NCBI RefSeq assembly: GCF_009742705.1 | Contig: NZ_WPCU01000005.1 | Span: 708,196-772,195 of the forward strand | Direction: 5' to 3' | DNA length: 64,000 nucleotides | Origin: Auraticoccus cholistanensis | GTDB lineage: Bacteria > Actinomycetota > Actinomycetes > Propionibacteriales > Propionibacteriaceae | Shown: positions 31,237 through 38,906 of the stretch, piece by piece | Layout: each line of letters begins with the position of its first letter | How positions within the stretch are numbered: position 1 is the stretch's first letter | The notes under the pieces: generated by a model | What the model was told of the DNA's origin: nothing | The model's database searches: none | The model's input: the letters and a program-made list of their open reading frames with translations, nothing else | Translations under genes and position numbers: made by a program

Positions 31237-31933
31237 ACGGTCGCAGACCGATGTGGTGGTCACCGGCGTCCAGCAGATGATCCTCGACGGCACCTTCGCC
31301 CCCGGTTCGCAGCTGCCGGTGGAGAAGGTCCTGGCCGAGCAGCTCGGCGTCTCCCGGGGTTCGCTGCGCGAGGGGGTGAGGGCGCTGTCGGCGCTCGGGG
31401 TGCTCGAGACCCGGCAGGGAGCAGGCACCTTCGTCACCACGCTGGCGCCGGAGCGGCTGCTGGGCGGTCTCGGCTTCTGGGTGCAGCTGCAGGCCGGACC
31501 CTCGGCGGCGCACGCCCACACGGTGCGCCGGGTGCTGGAGGTCGAGGCCGTGCAGCGGGCGGCGGAGCGTTTCACGCAGGCCCACACCGCCCGCGCCCGC
31601 GAGCTGCTGGACGGAGCGAGGCGGGCCATCGACGCCGACCCGGTCGACCACGAGGCGGCGATGCGCTCCGACCTCGGCTTCCACCGGCTGATCTCGGAGG
31701 TGGCGGGCAACCCGGTGCTGTCGGCGCTGATCGACGCCATGTCGGCGCCCACGCTGGCCGCCCGCTGGCAGGCGCTGTTCAACTCGCCCCGCCTGCACGA
31801 CACCCACCGCGAGCACGAGGCCATCCTGGCCGCGCTCACCGACCGGGCACCGGACCGGGCCCGCGCCTGGATGGAGGTCCACCTGCACGGCGTCGAGGCG
31901 ACCCTGCCGGAGTCGCCGGTCAGCCCGCGGTGA
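31226..31933 (+). CDS. FadR-subfamily GntR transcriptional regulator
   Basis: A 235-aa DNA-binding regulator. The winged helix-turn-helix covers about 8-72 (Leu-Pro-Val-Glu-Lys-Val-Leu-Ala-Glu-Gln-Leu-Gly-Val-Ser-Arg-Gly-Ser-Leu-Arg then Gly-Ala-Gly-Thr-Phe-Val) and the all-helical FCD ligand domain covers about 90-225, with candidate metal-binding residues Asp (Arg-Ser-Asp-Leu-Gly-Phe-His) and a late His-Arg-Glu-His. It is divergent from the four-gene sugar operon and most probably represses it until an intermediate binds. The ATG at 31226 best fits the family; an in-frame ATG at 31208 would add six residues. Its 3' end overlaps the converging dapC gene by 14 bp. Confidence 0.88.
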   Translation: MNGPRSQTDVVVTGVQQMILDGTFAPGSQLPVEKVLAEQLGVSRGSLREGVRALSALGVLETRQGAGTFVTTLAPERLLGGLGFWVQLQAGPSAAHAHTVRRVLEVEAVQRAAERFTQAHTARARELLDGARRAIDADPVDHEAAMRSDLGFHRLISEVAGNPVLSALIDAMSAPTLAARWQALFNSPRLHDTHREHEAILAALTDRAPDRARAWMEVHLHGVEATLPESPVSPR

Positions 31934-33044
31934 GCCGGGCCGCCGCGGCGGCGATCCGCTCGTCGGTGGCGGTCAGCGCCACCCGGACGTGCTGCCCGGT
32001 GACCTCGGGCTCGCCGTAGAAGTCGCCGGGGGCGACCAGGATGCCCAGGTCGGCCAGCCGGTCGACGCTGCGCCGGCAGTCCTCGCCGCGGGTGGCCCAC
32101 AGGTAGAGGCCCGCGGTGGAGTGGTCGACGCGGAACCCGGCGGCCTCCAGCGCCGGCCGCAGCAGGTCACGGCGGGCGCGGTAGCGCTCGCGCTGGAGCG
32201 CCACCTCGGAGTCGTCGTCGAGCAGCGCGGTCATCGCCGCCTGCACCGGGGCCGGGACGATCATCCCCAGGTGCTTGCGGACCGCCAGCAGGGCGGCGAC
32301 GAGGGCGGCGTCGCCGAGCACGAAGCCCGCCCGGTAGCCGGCCAGGTTGGACCGCTTGGACAGCGAGTGCACCGCCAGCAGACCGCTGTGGTCGCCGTCG
32401 CAGACGTCGGGGTGGAGCACCGAGACCGGCTCGGCCTCCCAGCCGAGCTCGCCGTAGCACTCGTCGGACGCCAGCACCGCACCGCGCTCGCGGCACCAGC
32501 GCACCCACTCCCGCAGCCGCTGCGGCGCGAGCACCTCACCGGTGGGGTTGGAGGGGGAGTTGATCCAGACCAGGGACGGCCGCAGGTCACCCAGCTCGTC
32601 GGGGTGGTCGGCGGCCACCGCGCGCGCCCCGGCCACCAGGGCCCCGACCCGGTAGGTGGGGTAGGCGGCGCGCGGGAAGACGACCGACGGGGGCGTGCCG
32701 TCCGCGGCGGGCGCCAGCCCGAGCAGGGTGGGCAGCCAGCCCACGAGCTCCTTGGTGCCGATGACCGGCAGGCACGCGTCGGGCGCCAGGCCCTCGACGG
32801 CCCAGCGGCGGGCCGCCCAGCCGGCCATCGCCCGGCGCAGCGCCGGCGTGCCGGCGGTGAGCGGGTACCCGGGCGCGTCGGCCGCGCCGGTCAGCGCGTC
32901 GCGGGCCCGGGCCGGGGTCGGGTCGACCGGGGTGCCGACCGACAGGTCGACGATGCCGTCGGGGTGGGCCCGGGCGCGCGCCGAGGCGTCGGCCAGCGAG
33001 TCCCAGGGGAAGTCCGGCAGGCCGCCGGCGATGCCGGAGCTCAC
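31920..33044 (-). CDS. dapC: Succinyldiaminopimelate transaminase
   Basis: A 374-aa fold-type I PLP aminotransferase that converts N-succinyl-2-amino-6-ketopimelate to N-succinyl-LL-diaminopimelate, between DapD and DapE. Key residues: Asn164/Asn166 in Asn-Ser-Pro-Ser-Asn-Pro-Thr-Gly, Asp194 and Tyr197 (Ser-Asp-Glu-Cys-Tyr-Gly), and the Schiff-base Lys230 (Ser-Leu-Ser-Lys-Arg-Ser-Asn). The N-terminal Pro-Asp-Phe-Pro-Trp-Asp is characteristic of actinobacterial DapC. The GTG at 33042-33044 is chosen from that N-terminus. It follows the ferredoxin gene by 68 bp on the same strand, the conserved fdxC-dapC pair known from M. tuberculosis Rv1177-Rv1178. Confidence 0.92.
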   Translation of the reverse strand: MSSGIAGGLPDFPWDSLADASARARAHPDGIVDLSVGTPVDPTPARARDALTGAADAPGYPLTAGTPALRRAMAGWAARRWAVEGLAPDACLPVIGTKELVGWLPTLLGLAPAADGTPPSVVFPRAAYPTYRVGALVAGARAVAADHPDELGDLRPSLVWINSPSNPTGEVLAPQRLREWVRWCRERGAVLASDECYGELGWEAEPVSVLHPDVCDGDHSGLLAVHSLSKRSNLAGYRAGFVLGDAALVAALLAVRKHLGMIVPAPVQAAMTALLDDDSEVALQRERYRARRDLLRPALEAAGFRVDHSTAGLYLWATRGEDCRRSVDRLADLGILVAPGDFYGEPEVTGQHVRVALTATDERIAAAAARLTAG

Positions 33045-33112
33045 CGCGCCCCCCGGACGGTCGCCGGGGCGGACGTCACGCGTCCGGCCCGGTGCGCTCC
33101 CGGGGAGGAGCC

Positions 33113-33439
33113 TCACTCATCGTGCTCCTGCGGCGGCAGGGCGGAGACCAGCTCGTGGTCCTTGTCGATGGGGCCCATCTTGGCCGCCCCGCCCGGCATG
33201 CCGATGCCGTCGAAGAACTGCACGTTGGCGTCGTAGTAGGCCTTCCACTCCTCGGGGACGTCGTCCTCGTAGAAGATCGCCTCCACCGGGCAGACCGGCT
33301 CGCAGGCGCCGCAGTCGACGCACTCCTCGGGGTGGATGTACAGCATCCGGTTGCCCTCGTAGATGCAGTCCACGGGGCACTCCTCCACGCAGGCACGGTC
33401 CTTCAGGTCGACACAGGGCTGCGCGATGACGTACGTCAC
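33113..33439 (-). CDS. fdxC: Seven-iron ferredoxin (3Fe-4S/4Fe-4S)
   Basis: A 108-aa electron carrier. The cysteine pattern is that of 7Fe ferredoxins: Cys9, Cys17 and Cys50 for the 3Fe-4S cluster and Cys21, Cys40, Cys43, Cys46 for the 4Fe-4S cluster, with an extra free Cys25 as in Azotobacter ferredoxin I. The C-terminal half is the long tail (Glu-Glu-Trp-Lys-Ala-Tyr-Tyr...Gly-Gly-Ala-Ala-Lys) typical of actinobacterial FdxC. The GTG start is preceded by AGAGGAGA about 9 nt upstream. Likely co-transcribed with dapC. Confidence 0.94.
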   Translation of the reverse strand: MTYVIAQPCVDLKDRACVEECPVDCIYEGNRMLYIHPEECVDCGACEPVCPVEAIFYEDDVPEEWKAYYDANVQFFDGIGMPGGAAKMGPIDKDHELVSALPPQEHDE

Positions 33440-33535
33440 TTCAGAACTCTCCTCTGGTGCGTGTGCGGTGCCGAGACGGCGACACGTCCCAGTATGGCTG
33501 CTCGGGGCGGGTGGTGCAGGCCAGGTCCACCTGGC

Positions 33536-35308
33536 TCACCGGCAGACGATCTCGTCACCGGGGTCGTAGGTCCAGGTGTAGCTGTCCCGCTTGACCTCCT
33601 TGCCGTCGCGGATGAACGCGCGGTGGTAGCGCGCGGTCAGCCCCGGCGTCGGCGCCTGGTACTCGCAGTCCGGCGCGTCGCTCTCGATGCGGCGGCCGGA
33701 GGTGAAGTCGGACTTCGTCGGCTCCGGGGTGCGGATCTCGTCCCAGACCTTGGTGCTCCAGATCTTCACCGTCAGCGAGCCCTGGTCGCGACCGGCGGAG
33801 CTGCGCCGGTCGGCCTGGATCACGACGCCGTAGGGGGTGTTGTTCTTGAACCTCAGGTCGAGCGAGCCGTAGTACACGGTCGCCTCCCGGCCCGCCGGGT
33901 AGCGCTCGAAGTAGAGCGTGTGCGGGTGGTGCTCGACGTCCTCGAGCCCGGCGGCGAAGGCGGCGTTGAACAGCGTGGTGGCGCCCTGCGAGACACCGCC
34001 GCCGGACTCCTTGACCAGCGTGCCGCCCTGGATGACGTAGCCCTCGGCGAAGCCGTTCTCGGGGGTGCGCTCCCCCACCACGTCGTTCATCGAGAAGGTC
34101 TCGCCGGGAGCCAGCCAGTAGTTGTCGACCCGCTCGGCGACCTGGCCGAGGTTGATGTCGCGGTACTCCGCCGGCGGGTAGTAGGTGGTGAACTCCCCCA
34201 CCACCTCGGTGACCTTGGCCTCCTCCGCCTCGGCGGTGGTGAACTCGGGCTCCTCCTCGGTCAGCTCGACCTCGGCGGAGCGCTCCCGGCCGGACTTCGC
34301 GAGCACCGGCTGGACGGCGGTGAGCAGGTCCTCGGCGGCGACGGTGGCCCCCTTCTCGGCCTCCACCAGGGTGGGCTCGCCACCCTCGAGGCGCCAGTAG
34401 GCGTCCTTCGGCTCGTCGACGTCGAGCTCGGCCTCGATGCTGTCCTCGCTGCCGGCGAGCAGCTTCTCGGCGTCGTAGCGGGCCACGTAGGTGCCCTCGG
34501 CCACCTCGAAGCGGGTGGCGGCGGCGATGGCCTCCGGCGGCACCTCGAAGCTGCCGGCCTCGCCGGCGTCGACCCGGACCGGTCCGTCCACGGCCGGCTC
34601 GGCCACCTCCTCGGCGACCTGCTCGGCCTCCTCGGTGGTGACCTCGGGCTCGACGACGCTGGCGGCGGCCTCGACGGAGGTGCTGCTCAGGTAGGCCTCG
34701 GCCAGAGCCTCGGCGGTGAGGTCGCGGTCCACGGTGACGCCCGGGGAGGACTCGCCCACCTCCACCTCCAGCCCGTCGTAGGCGAGGGTGGCGTTGCGGG
34801 GTTCGCCGTCGACCTCCTCGGCGAAGTCGGCCACGGCGGCGTCCAGGGCTCCCTGGTCGACGCGGACCACGGGTTCACGGGCGCTGCCGCCGGTGAGCAC
34901 CTGCCAGATGTGCAGCGGGTCCCAGGACCGGCCGGCGCCGGCCTCCTCGACCGAGGCCGCGGCGTCCAGCGCCAGACCCGCCTCGGCCGGCTCCACCTCG
35001 CTGCTGACCTCCCCCGCCGTCAGCGTGATCGGCGCGGTGGCGCGGGGCGCCAGCTCGCGCTCGAGGGTGGCCACCGCGTCCTCGCGGCTGAGTCCCCCGA
35101 TGGGCACGCCCCCGACGGAGGCGTTGCGGGGTGCGCGGTCGCCGGCGAGCAGGTAGCCGGCCAGGTAGATCCCGCCCAGGACCAGCACGACGGTGGCGAC
35201 GGCGACGCCGACGACCAGCCCCCGGCTGCGCCTGGGGCGGTTCGGGGACGTCGTGGCGGTGGTCTTCTCGGTCAATTCAGACAGCCTCGGTTGACTGGGC
35301 CTGGGCAC
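33536..35308 (-). CDS. VanW-family membrane protein with repeated peptidoglycan-binding-like domains
   Basis: A 590-aa envelope protein. Residues 1-28 are basic and cytoplasmic, 30-54 form one transmembrane helix, and the rest is outside. Two repeated PG_binding_4-like segments can be seen (about 60-210 and 225-370), each with Asp/Glu-rich strands such as Val-Glu-Val-Gly-Glu-Ser-Ser-Pro-Gly-Val-Thr-Val-Asp. The VanW domain is at about 375-520: Tyr-Arg-Asp-Ile-Asn-Leu, Pro-Gly-Glu-Thr-Phe-Ser-Met-Asn, Gly-Gly-Gly-Val-Ser-Gln-Gly-Ala-Thr-Thr-Leu-Phe-Asn-Ala, and Asn-Asn-Thr-Pro-Tyr-Gly-Val-Val-Ile. VanW function is unknown; the name comes from vancomycin-resistance clusters, but no other resistance genes are here. 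The GTG start has no clear ribosome-binding site. Confidence 0.85.
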   Translation of the reverse strand: MPRPSQPRLSELTEKTTATTSPNRPRRSRGLVVGVAVATVVLVLGGIYLAGYLLAGDRAPRNASVGGVPIGGLSREDAVATLERELAPRATAPITLTAGEVSSEVEPAEAGLALDAAASVEEAGAGRSWDPLHIWQVLTGGSAREPVVRVDQGALDAAVADFAEEVDGEPRNATLAYDGLEVEVGESSPGVTVDRDLTAEALAEAYLSSTSVEAAASVVEPEVTTEEAEQVAEEVAEPAVDGPVRVDAGEAGSFEVPPEAIAAATRFEVAEGTYVARYDAEKLLAGSEDSIEAELDVDEPKDAYWRLEGGEPTLVEAEKGATVAAEDLLTAVQPVLAKSGRERSAEVELTEEEPEFTTAEAEEAKVTEVVGEFTTYYPPAEYRDINLGQVAERVDNYWLAPGETFSMNDVVGERTPENGFAEGYVIQGGTLVKESGGGVSQGATTLFNAAFAAGLEDVEHHPHTLYFERYPAGREATVYYGSLDLRFKNNTPYGVVIQADRRSSAGRDQGSLTVKIWSTKVWDEIRTPEPTKSDFTSGRRIESDAPDCEYQAPTPGLTARYHRAFIRDGKEVKRDSYTWTYDPGDEIVCR

Positions 35309-35392
35309 GCTGGATGCGCGCCCGAGGGGGCACGGACTGCACGATCCTACGACAGCGGGGTGCGCCGCCGCGGTCGGACGACGGCGCGGCCG

Positions 35393-36238
35393 TCAGGCCC
35401 AGCGGCGGAACCCGCCCTCGGAGTCGATGACCTGCCCGACCACCCAGCGGCCGTCGTCGCTGACCAGCCAGGCGATCAGCCGGGCGGGGTCGTCGGGTTC
35501 GCCGAACCGTCCTCCAGGGAAGGCGGCGAGCACCTGCTCCAGCACCGCCGGGTCGCGGTCGGTCGTCGCGACGTCGAGGTAGCCGGTGTTCACCGGTCCG
35601 GGGTTGACCGCGTTGACCACGATGCCGCGCTCGATGAGGTGGTCGGCCACCGTGCGCAGGGCGCCCAGCAGGGCACCCTTGGAGGCCACGTAGGCCACCT
35701 CGTCGCGCATCGGGCCGAGGTGCTGGCCCGAGGACAGCCACACCACCCGGCCCGGCGGCTGCTGACCGGGGCGCCAGCCGTCGAAACCGGGCTGGGCGGC
35801 GAAGGCCTTGGTGAGCAGCAGCGTGGAGCGCGCGTTCACCTGCCAGTGGCCGTCGAGCATCTCCGGCGTCTGCTGCGGCAGGGCGGCGTCGCCGCCGGAG
35901 CGGGCGTGCACGCAGACCAGGGCGTCCAGGTGGCCGAGCTCGGCCGCCAGGGCCGCGACCACCCGGTCGGGGGCGTCGGGATCGGCGAGGTCGGCCGGCA
36001 CCTCCGCCAGCCGGGCCCCCGGCACCAGCTGCTCGCGCAGCTCGGCGGTGACCGCGGCGGGGTCGTCGGCGCCCCAGGGCTGGGCGGCGTCGTGGGCGGC
36101 GTGGGAGGTGAGGGCCAGCGAGGCGCCCATCCGGGCCAGCCGCGAGGCGACGGCGAAGGCGATGCCGCGGCGCCGGCTGACGCCGGTCACCAGCGCGGTG
36201 CGCCCGTGCAGGGGGTGTTCGGAGCTCACCGTCGGCAT
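35393..36238 (-). CDS. Short-chain dehydrogenase/reductase
   Basis: A 281-aa SDR with a variant cofactor loop Thr-Gly-Val-Ser-Arg-Arg-Arg-Gly-Ile-Ala-Phe at 18-28, a basic version seen in a subgroup of FabG-like reductases. Catalytic residues are Asn135, Ser170, Tyr183 and Lys187. A loop of about 25 residues after the second strand (Ala-Ala-Gln-Pro-Trp-Gly-Ala-Asp-Asp) is longer than usual. The C-terminal Gly-Gln-Val-Ile-Asp-Ser-Glu-Gly-Gly-Phe matches the family. Substrate unknown. The ATG at 36236-36238 is preferred; a GTG three codons later is possible. It is divergent from the lipoate ligase gene. Confidence 0.83.
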   Translation of the reverse strand: MPTVSSEHPLHGRTALVTGVSRRRGIAFAVASRLARMGASLALTSHAAHDAAQPWGADDPAAVTAELREQLVPGARLAEVPADLADPDAPDRVVAALAAELGHLDALVCVHARSGGDAALPQQTPEMLDGHWQVNARSTLLLTKAFAAQPGFDGWRPGQQPPGRVVWLSSGQHLGPMRDEVAYVASKGALLGALRTVADHLIERGIVVNAVNPGPVNTGYLDVATTDRDPAVLEQVLAAFPGGRFGEPDDPARLIAWLVSDDGRWVVGQVIDSEGGFRRWA

Positions 36239-36313
36239 GCTGCCGCAGCGCCGGCGCGGGCACCACCGTCTTTCCGGCTGGCATAACCGGGGCGCCCGCG
36301 GCGTTGCGCCGAC

Positions 36314-37408
36314 GTGCACACGAACACGTCGCCCGGCCCCGTCCAGCAGCAGCCCGGCCGGTACCACGGGGAGTACAAGGTCACCGAGGGCAAGCTCGTG
36401 GTCGCCGACCTGAGCGTCGAGGACGGCCGGATCGCCTCGGTCGTCCTCTCCGGGGACTTCTTCCTCGAGCCCGACGACGCGCTGGGCTGGATGAGCCGGG
36501 CGCTGGTCGGGCAGCCCGCCGACGCCACGGTGGCCGAGCTCAGCGACGCGGTCGACCGGGCCGCCGGCGCCGCGGTGCTGGTGGGCTTCGACGCGCGGGC
36601 GGTCGCCCTGGCCGTGCTCCGCGCGCTCGGCCGCTCGACGAGCTGGTCCGACCACCGCTTCGAGCTGCTGGAGACCGGGCCGCAGCACCCGGCCATGCAG
36701 ATGGCGCTGGACGAGGTGATCGCCCGCCAGCTCGGCGAGGGGCGGCGGGGACCGGCGCTGCGGGTGTGGCAGTGGGCCTCCAACGCCGTCATCATCGGCT
36801 CCTTCCAGTCGCTGTCCAACGAGGTGGACCTGGCTGCGGCCGCCCGCCACGAGGCGACGGTGGTGCGCCGGATGTCCGGCGGCGGCGCCATGTTCGTGGA
36901 ACCGGGCAACACCATCACCTACTCGCTGTACGTGCCCTCGACGCTGGTGGAGGGCCTCAGCTTCGCCGAGTCCTACGCCTTCCTCGACGCCTGGGTGGTG
37001 CGGGCGCTGCGCGGGCTCGGGGTGGACGCCCGCTACGTCCCGCTCAACGACATCGCCTCACCCGCGGGCAAGATCGGCGGGGCGGCCCAGAAGCGGCTGG
37101 CCAGCGGGGTGGTGCTGCACCACGTGACCATGTCCTACGACATCGACGCGAGGAAGATGCTCGACATCCTGCGCATCGGGCGGGAGAAGGTCTCCGACAA
37201 GGGGATCGTCAGCGCGGCCAAGCGGGTGGACCCGATCCGCTCCCAGACCGGTCTCCCGCGCGACGCCGTGGTGGAGGCGATGACGAGCCACTTCCGTGAC
37301 AGCTACGGGCTGCAGCCGGCCGACGTCGACGCCGCCACGCTGGCCGAGGCCGAGGCGCTGGCCGTCTCGAAGTACTCCGACCCCGCCTGGCTGGCGCGCG
37401 TCCCCTGA
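36314..37408 (+). CDS. Lipoate-protein ligase A family enzyme with the accessory domain at the N-terminus
   Basis: A 364-aa enzyme expected to activate lipoate (or octanoate) with ATP and attach it to lipoyl domains. The catalytic BPL/LplA domain is at about 112-360: Ala-Leu-Asp-Glu-Val, the Arg-Arg-Met-Ser-Gly-Gly-Gly-Ala loop at 185-192, and the adenylate-binding Lys253 in Pro-Ala-Gly-Lys-Ile-Gly-Gly-Ala-Ala-Gln-Lys-Arg. Residues 15-90 (Glu-Tyr-Lys-Val-Thr-Glu-Gly-Lys-Leu-Val-Val-Ala, Ile-Ala-Ser-Val-Val-Leu-Ser-Gly-Asp-Phe-Phe) look like the small domain that in E. coli LplA is C-terminal. Here it comes first, so domain order is swapped. Start GTG at 36314; no good ribosome-binding site is visible. 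It stands alone. Confidence 0.83.
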   Translation: MHTNTSPGPVQQQPGRYHGEYKVTEGKLVVADLSVEDGRIASVVLSGDFFLEPDDALGWMSRALVGQPADATVAELSDAVDRAAGAAVLVGFDARAVALAVLRALGRSTSWSDHRFELLETGPQHPAMQMALDEVIARQLGEGRRGPALRVWQWASNAVIIGSFQSLSNEVDLAAAARHEATVVRRMSGGGAMFVEPGNTITYSLYVPSTLVEGLSFAESYAFLDAWVVRALRGLGVDARYVPLNDIASPAGKIGGAAQKRLASGVVLHHVTMSYDIDARKMLDILRIGREKVSDKGIVSAAKRVDPIRSQTGLPRDAVVEAMTSHFRDSYGLQPADVDAATLAEAEALAVSKYSDPAWLARVP

Positions 37409-37414
37409 CCCGGC

Positions 37415-37927
37415 TCAGCCGGTGAGGTAGCGGCGACGGCGGTACAGCAGGGCGGGGTCGTCGCGCTCGCCGGGGTCGGTGGCGACGACCCGGCCGATCA
37501 CCACGGTGTGGTCGCCGGCGTCCACGACCCGCTCGGTGCGGCACTCCAGCCAGGTGAGGGCGCCCACCACGACGGGCGTGCCCGAGACCGGGCTGGGGCG
37601 CAGCTCGATGTCCGGCAGGCTGGCCAGCCGCTGCGGCCGGGGCCTCGACAGCGCCCGTGCCACCGGCTCCTGGTCACCGGCCAGCAGCGAGACCACCCAG
37701 TGCCCGGCCGCGCTCAGGTGTCGGCGGAAGCTGCCCTCCTGGCGCACGCTGACCATCACCATGGGCGGGCGCAGCGACAGCGAGGTGAAGGACGTGCACG
37801 TCATGGCGTCGAACTGGCCCTGCTCGATGTCGCTGCCCGGACCGCCCAGCGCCGCCACCACGCTCACCCCGGCGCCCAGGTGGCTCATGGCACGGCGCAG
37901 CTCGTCCCCGCTGACCCCCTCGCTCAC
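37415..37927 (-). CDS. Flavin reductase-like FMN-binding protein
   Basis: A 170-aa split-barrel flavoprotein of the flavin_reduct (HpaC-like) family, which supplies reduced FMN to a monooxygenase or acts directly. Features include Arg-Arg-Ala-Met-Ser-His-Leu near 11, the FMN-site Thr-Cys-Thr-Ser-Phe-Thr-Ser-Leu-Ser-Leu at 43-52, Pro-Pro-Met-Val-Met-Val-Ser near 54 and a C-terminal Asp-His-Thr-Val-Val-Ile-Gly-Arg-Val with Leu-Leu-Tyr-Arg. The GTG start overlaps the mshB stop by 4 bp, so it is translated with mshB. No partner monooxygenase is adjacent. Confidence 0.87.
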   Translation of the reverse strand: MSEGVSGDELRRAMSHLGAGVSVVAALGGPGSDIEQGQFDAMTCTSFTSLSLRPPMVMVSVRQEGSFRRHLSAAGHWVVSLLAGDQEPVARALSRPRPQRLASLPDIELRPSPVSGTPVVVGALTWLECRTERVVDAGDHTVVIGRVVATDPGERDDPALLYRRRRYLTG

Positions 37928-38832
37928 AGCAGCCCGGCGAAGACGTCGTCGGCCATCCCCTCACCGGGGAAGGGGACGCCCTGGGCCAGCCGGTAGTACT
38001 CGTCGGACCAGCCCTCCCCGGAGGTGATGAGCCGCCAGAACGGGTGCTCGAGGTCCACCTGGCTGCGGTGGGCCCGCAGCGCGGCCGCCTTGTGGCCCGC
38101 CCAGTCGTCGCCCGGGATCCGGACGTCGATGTCGTCGTCGGCCACCAGCGTCGGCGGGATCTCGTCGCCCTCGACGTCCCAGTCGCTGAAGGACTCCGTG
38201 TCACCGGACTCGCGCAGCCGCTGCAGCGCCCGCCGCATCGCCGAGACGGCCATCGCCGACCACAGCAGCCGCGAGACCGTCCAGGCCGGCCCGAGGTCGC
38301 GGCGGTAGCTGGCGGTCTGGGCCAGCGCCACCGCGTAGGTGGTGACGCGGTGGGCCTGGACGTGGTCGGGGTGGCCGTAGCCGCCGAACTGGTCGTAGGT
38401 GATCACCACCTGCGGGCGCCGGTCGCGGATCAGGGCGACCAGGTGGTCCGCGGCCTGCAGCAGGTCGGCCCGCCAGAAGCTGTCCTCGTGCACCACCGGG
38501 GCGGGGACGACGCCACCGCGCTCGTCGTAGGCCATGCCGGAGTCGCGGTAGGTGCCGTCACCGCCGAGCCGGACGAAGTCCTCCACCCCGAGGGCGGCCA
38601 TCGCCTCGGTCAGCTCGGTGACCCGGTGCCGGCCCAGCGCGTCGTCCTCGCGCAGGTGGGCCAGGTCCTCGGCGACGATCTCGCCCTCCTCGCCCAGCGT
38701 GCAGGTCACCAGCGTGACCTGGGCCCCCTCCGCGGCGTAGCGGGCCATGGTGGCCGCCGTCTGGCTGGCCTCGTCGTCGGGGTGGGCGTGCACGAACATC
38801 ACCCGGCGCTCGGCCGGCGGGCTGGAGGTCAC
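37924..38832 (-). CDS. mshB: N-acetyl-1-D-myo-inositol-2-amino-2-deoxy-alpha-D-glucopyranoside deacetylase MshB
   Basis: A 302-aa zinc deacetylase of the PIG-L/LmbE family that performs the second step of mycothiol synthesis, deacetylating GlcNAc-inositol. The zinc motif Ala-His-Pro-Asp-Asp-Glu gives His17 and Asp20, and the third ligand is in Gly-Tyr-Gly-His-Pro-Asp-His (His154/His157). Val-Thr-Cys-Thr-Leu-Gly-Glu-Glu-Gly-Glu-Ile and Leu-Gly-Gly-Asp-Gly-Thr-Tyr-Arg-Asp-Ser-Gly-Met match MshB rather than the related Mca. The GTG start has a TAGGAT box 7 bp upstream. It forms an operon with the flavin reductase gene. Presence implies a mycothiol-producing actinobacterium. Confidence 0.92.
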   Translation of the reverse strand: MTSSPPAERRVMFVHAHPDDEASQTAATMARYAAEGAQVTLVTCTLGEEGEIVAEDLAHLREDDALGRHRVTELTEAMAALGVEDFVRLGGDGTYRDSGMAYDERGGVVPAPVVHEDSFWRADLLQAADHLVALIRDRRPQVVITYDQFGGYGHPDHVQAHRVTTYAVALAQTASYRRDLGPAWTVSRLLWSAMAVSAMRRALQRLRESGDTESFSDWDVEGDEIPPTLVADDDIDVRIPGDDWAGHKAAALRAHRSQVDLEHPFWRLITSGEGWSDEYYRLAQGVPFPGEGMADDVFAGLL

Positions 38833-38839
38833 CCGCCCG

Positions 38840-38845
38840 ATCCTA
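38840..38845 (-). promoter_or_regulatory. Putative leaderless -10 box for mshB
   Basis: TAGGAT on the minus strand is 7 bp before the mshB GTG. Confidence 0.55.
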
Positions 38846-38894
38846 GACCGGGCCGACGCCGGACCTGGCCGGGTGGCGCCCGCGCGGGCGCCCG

Positions 38895-38900
38895 TAGGCT
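38895..38900 (+). promoter_or_regulatory. Putative leaderless -10 box for the gene at 38907
   Basis: TAGGCT is 6 bp before the GTG start; together with the mshB box it forms a compact divergent promoter. Confidence 0.5.
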
Positions 38901-38906
38901 GCCGCC

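Noticed and set aside
33536..35308. Vancomycin-resistance cluster
   Set aside because: Only a VanW-domain protein is present; no vanHAX, vanRS or other resistance genes adjoin it.
33092..36286. A 1064-codon open frame on the plus strand over the ferredoxin, VanW and SDR genes
   Set aside because: It is antisense to three clear genes, has Gly/Val/His/Arg-rich low-complexity composition, and shows no motif; such frames arise from high GC at third positions.
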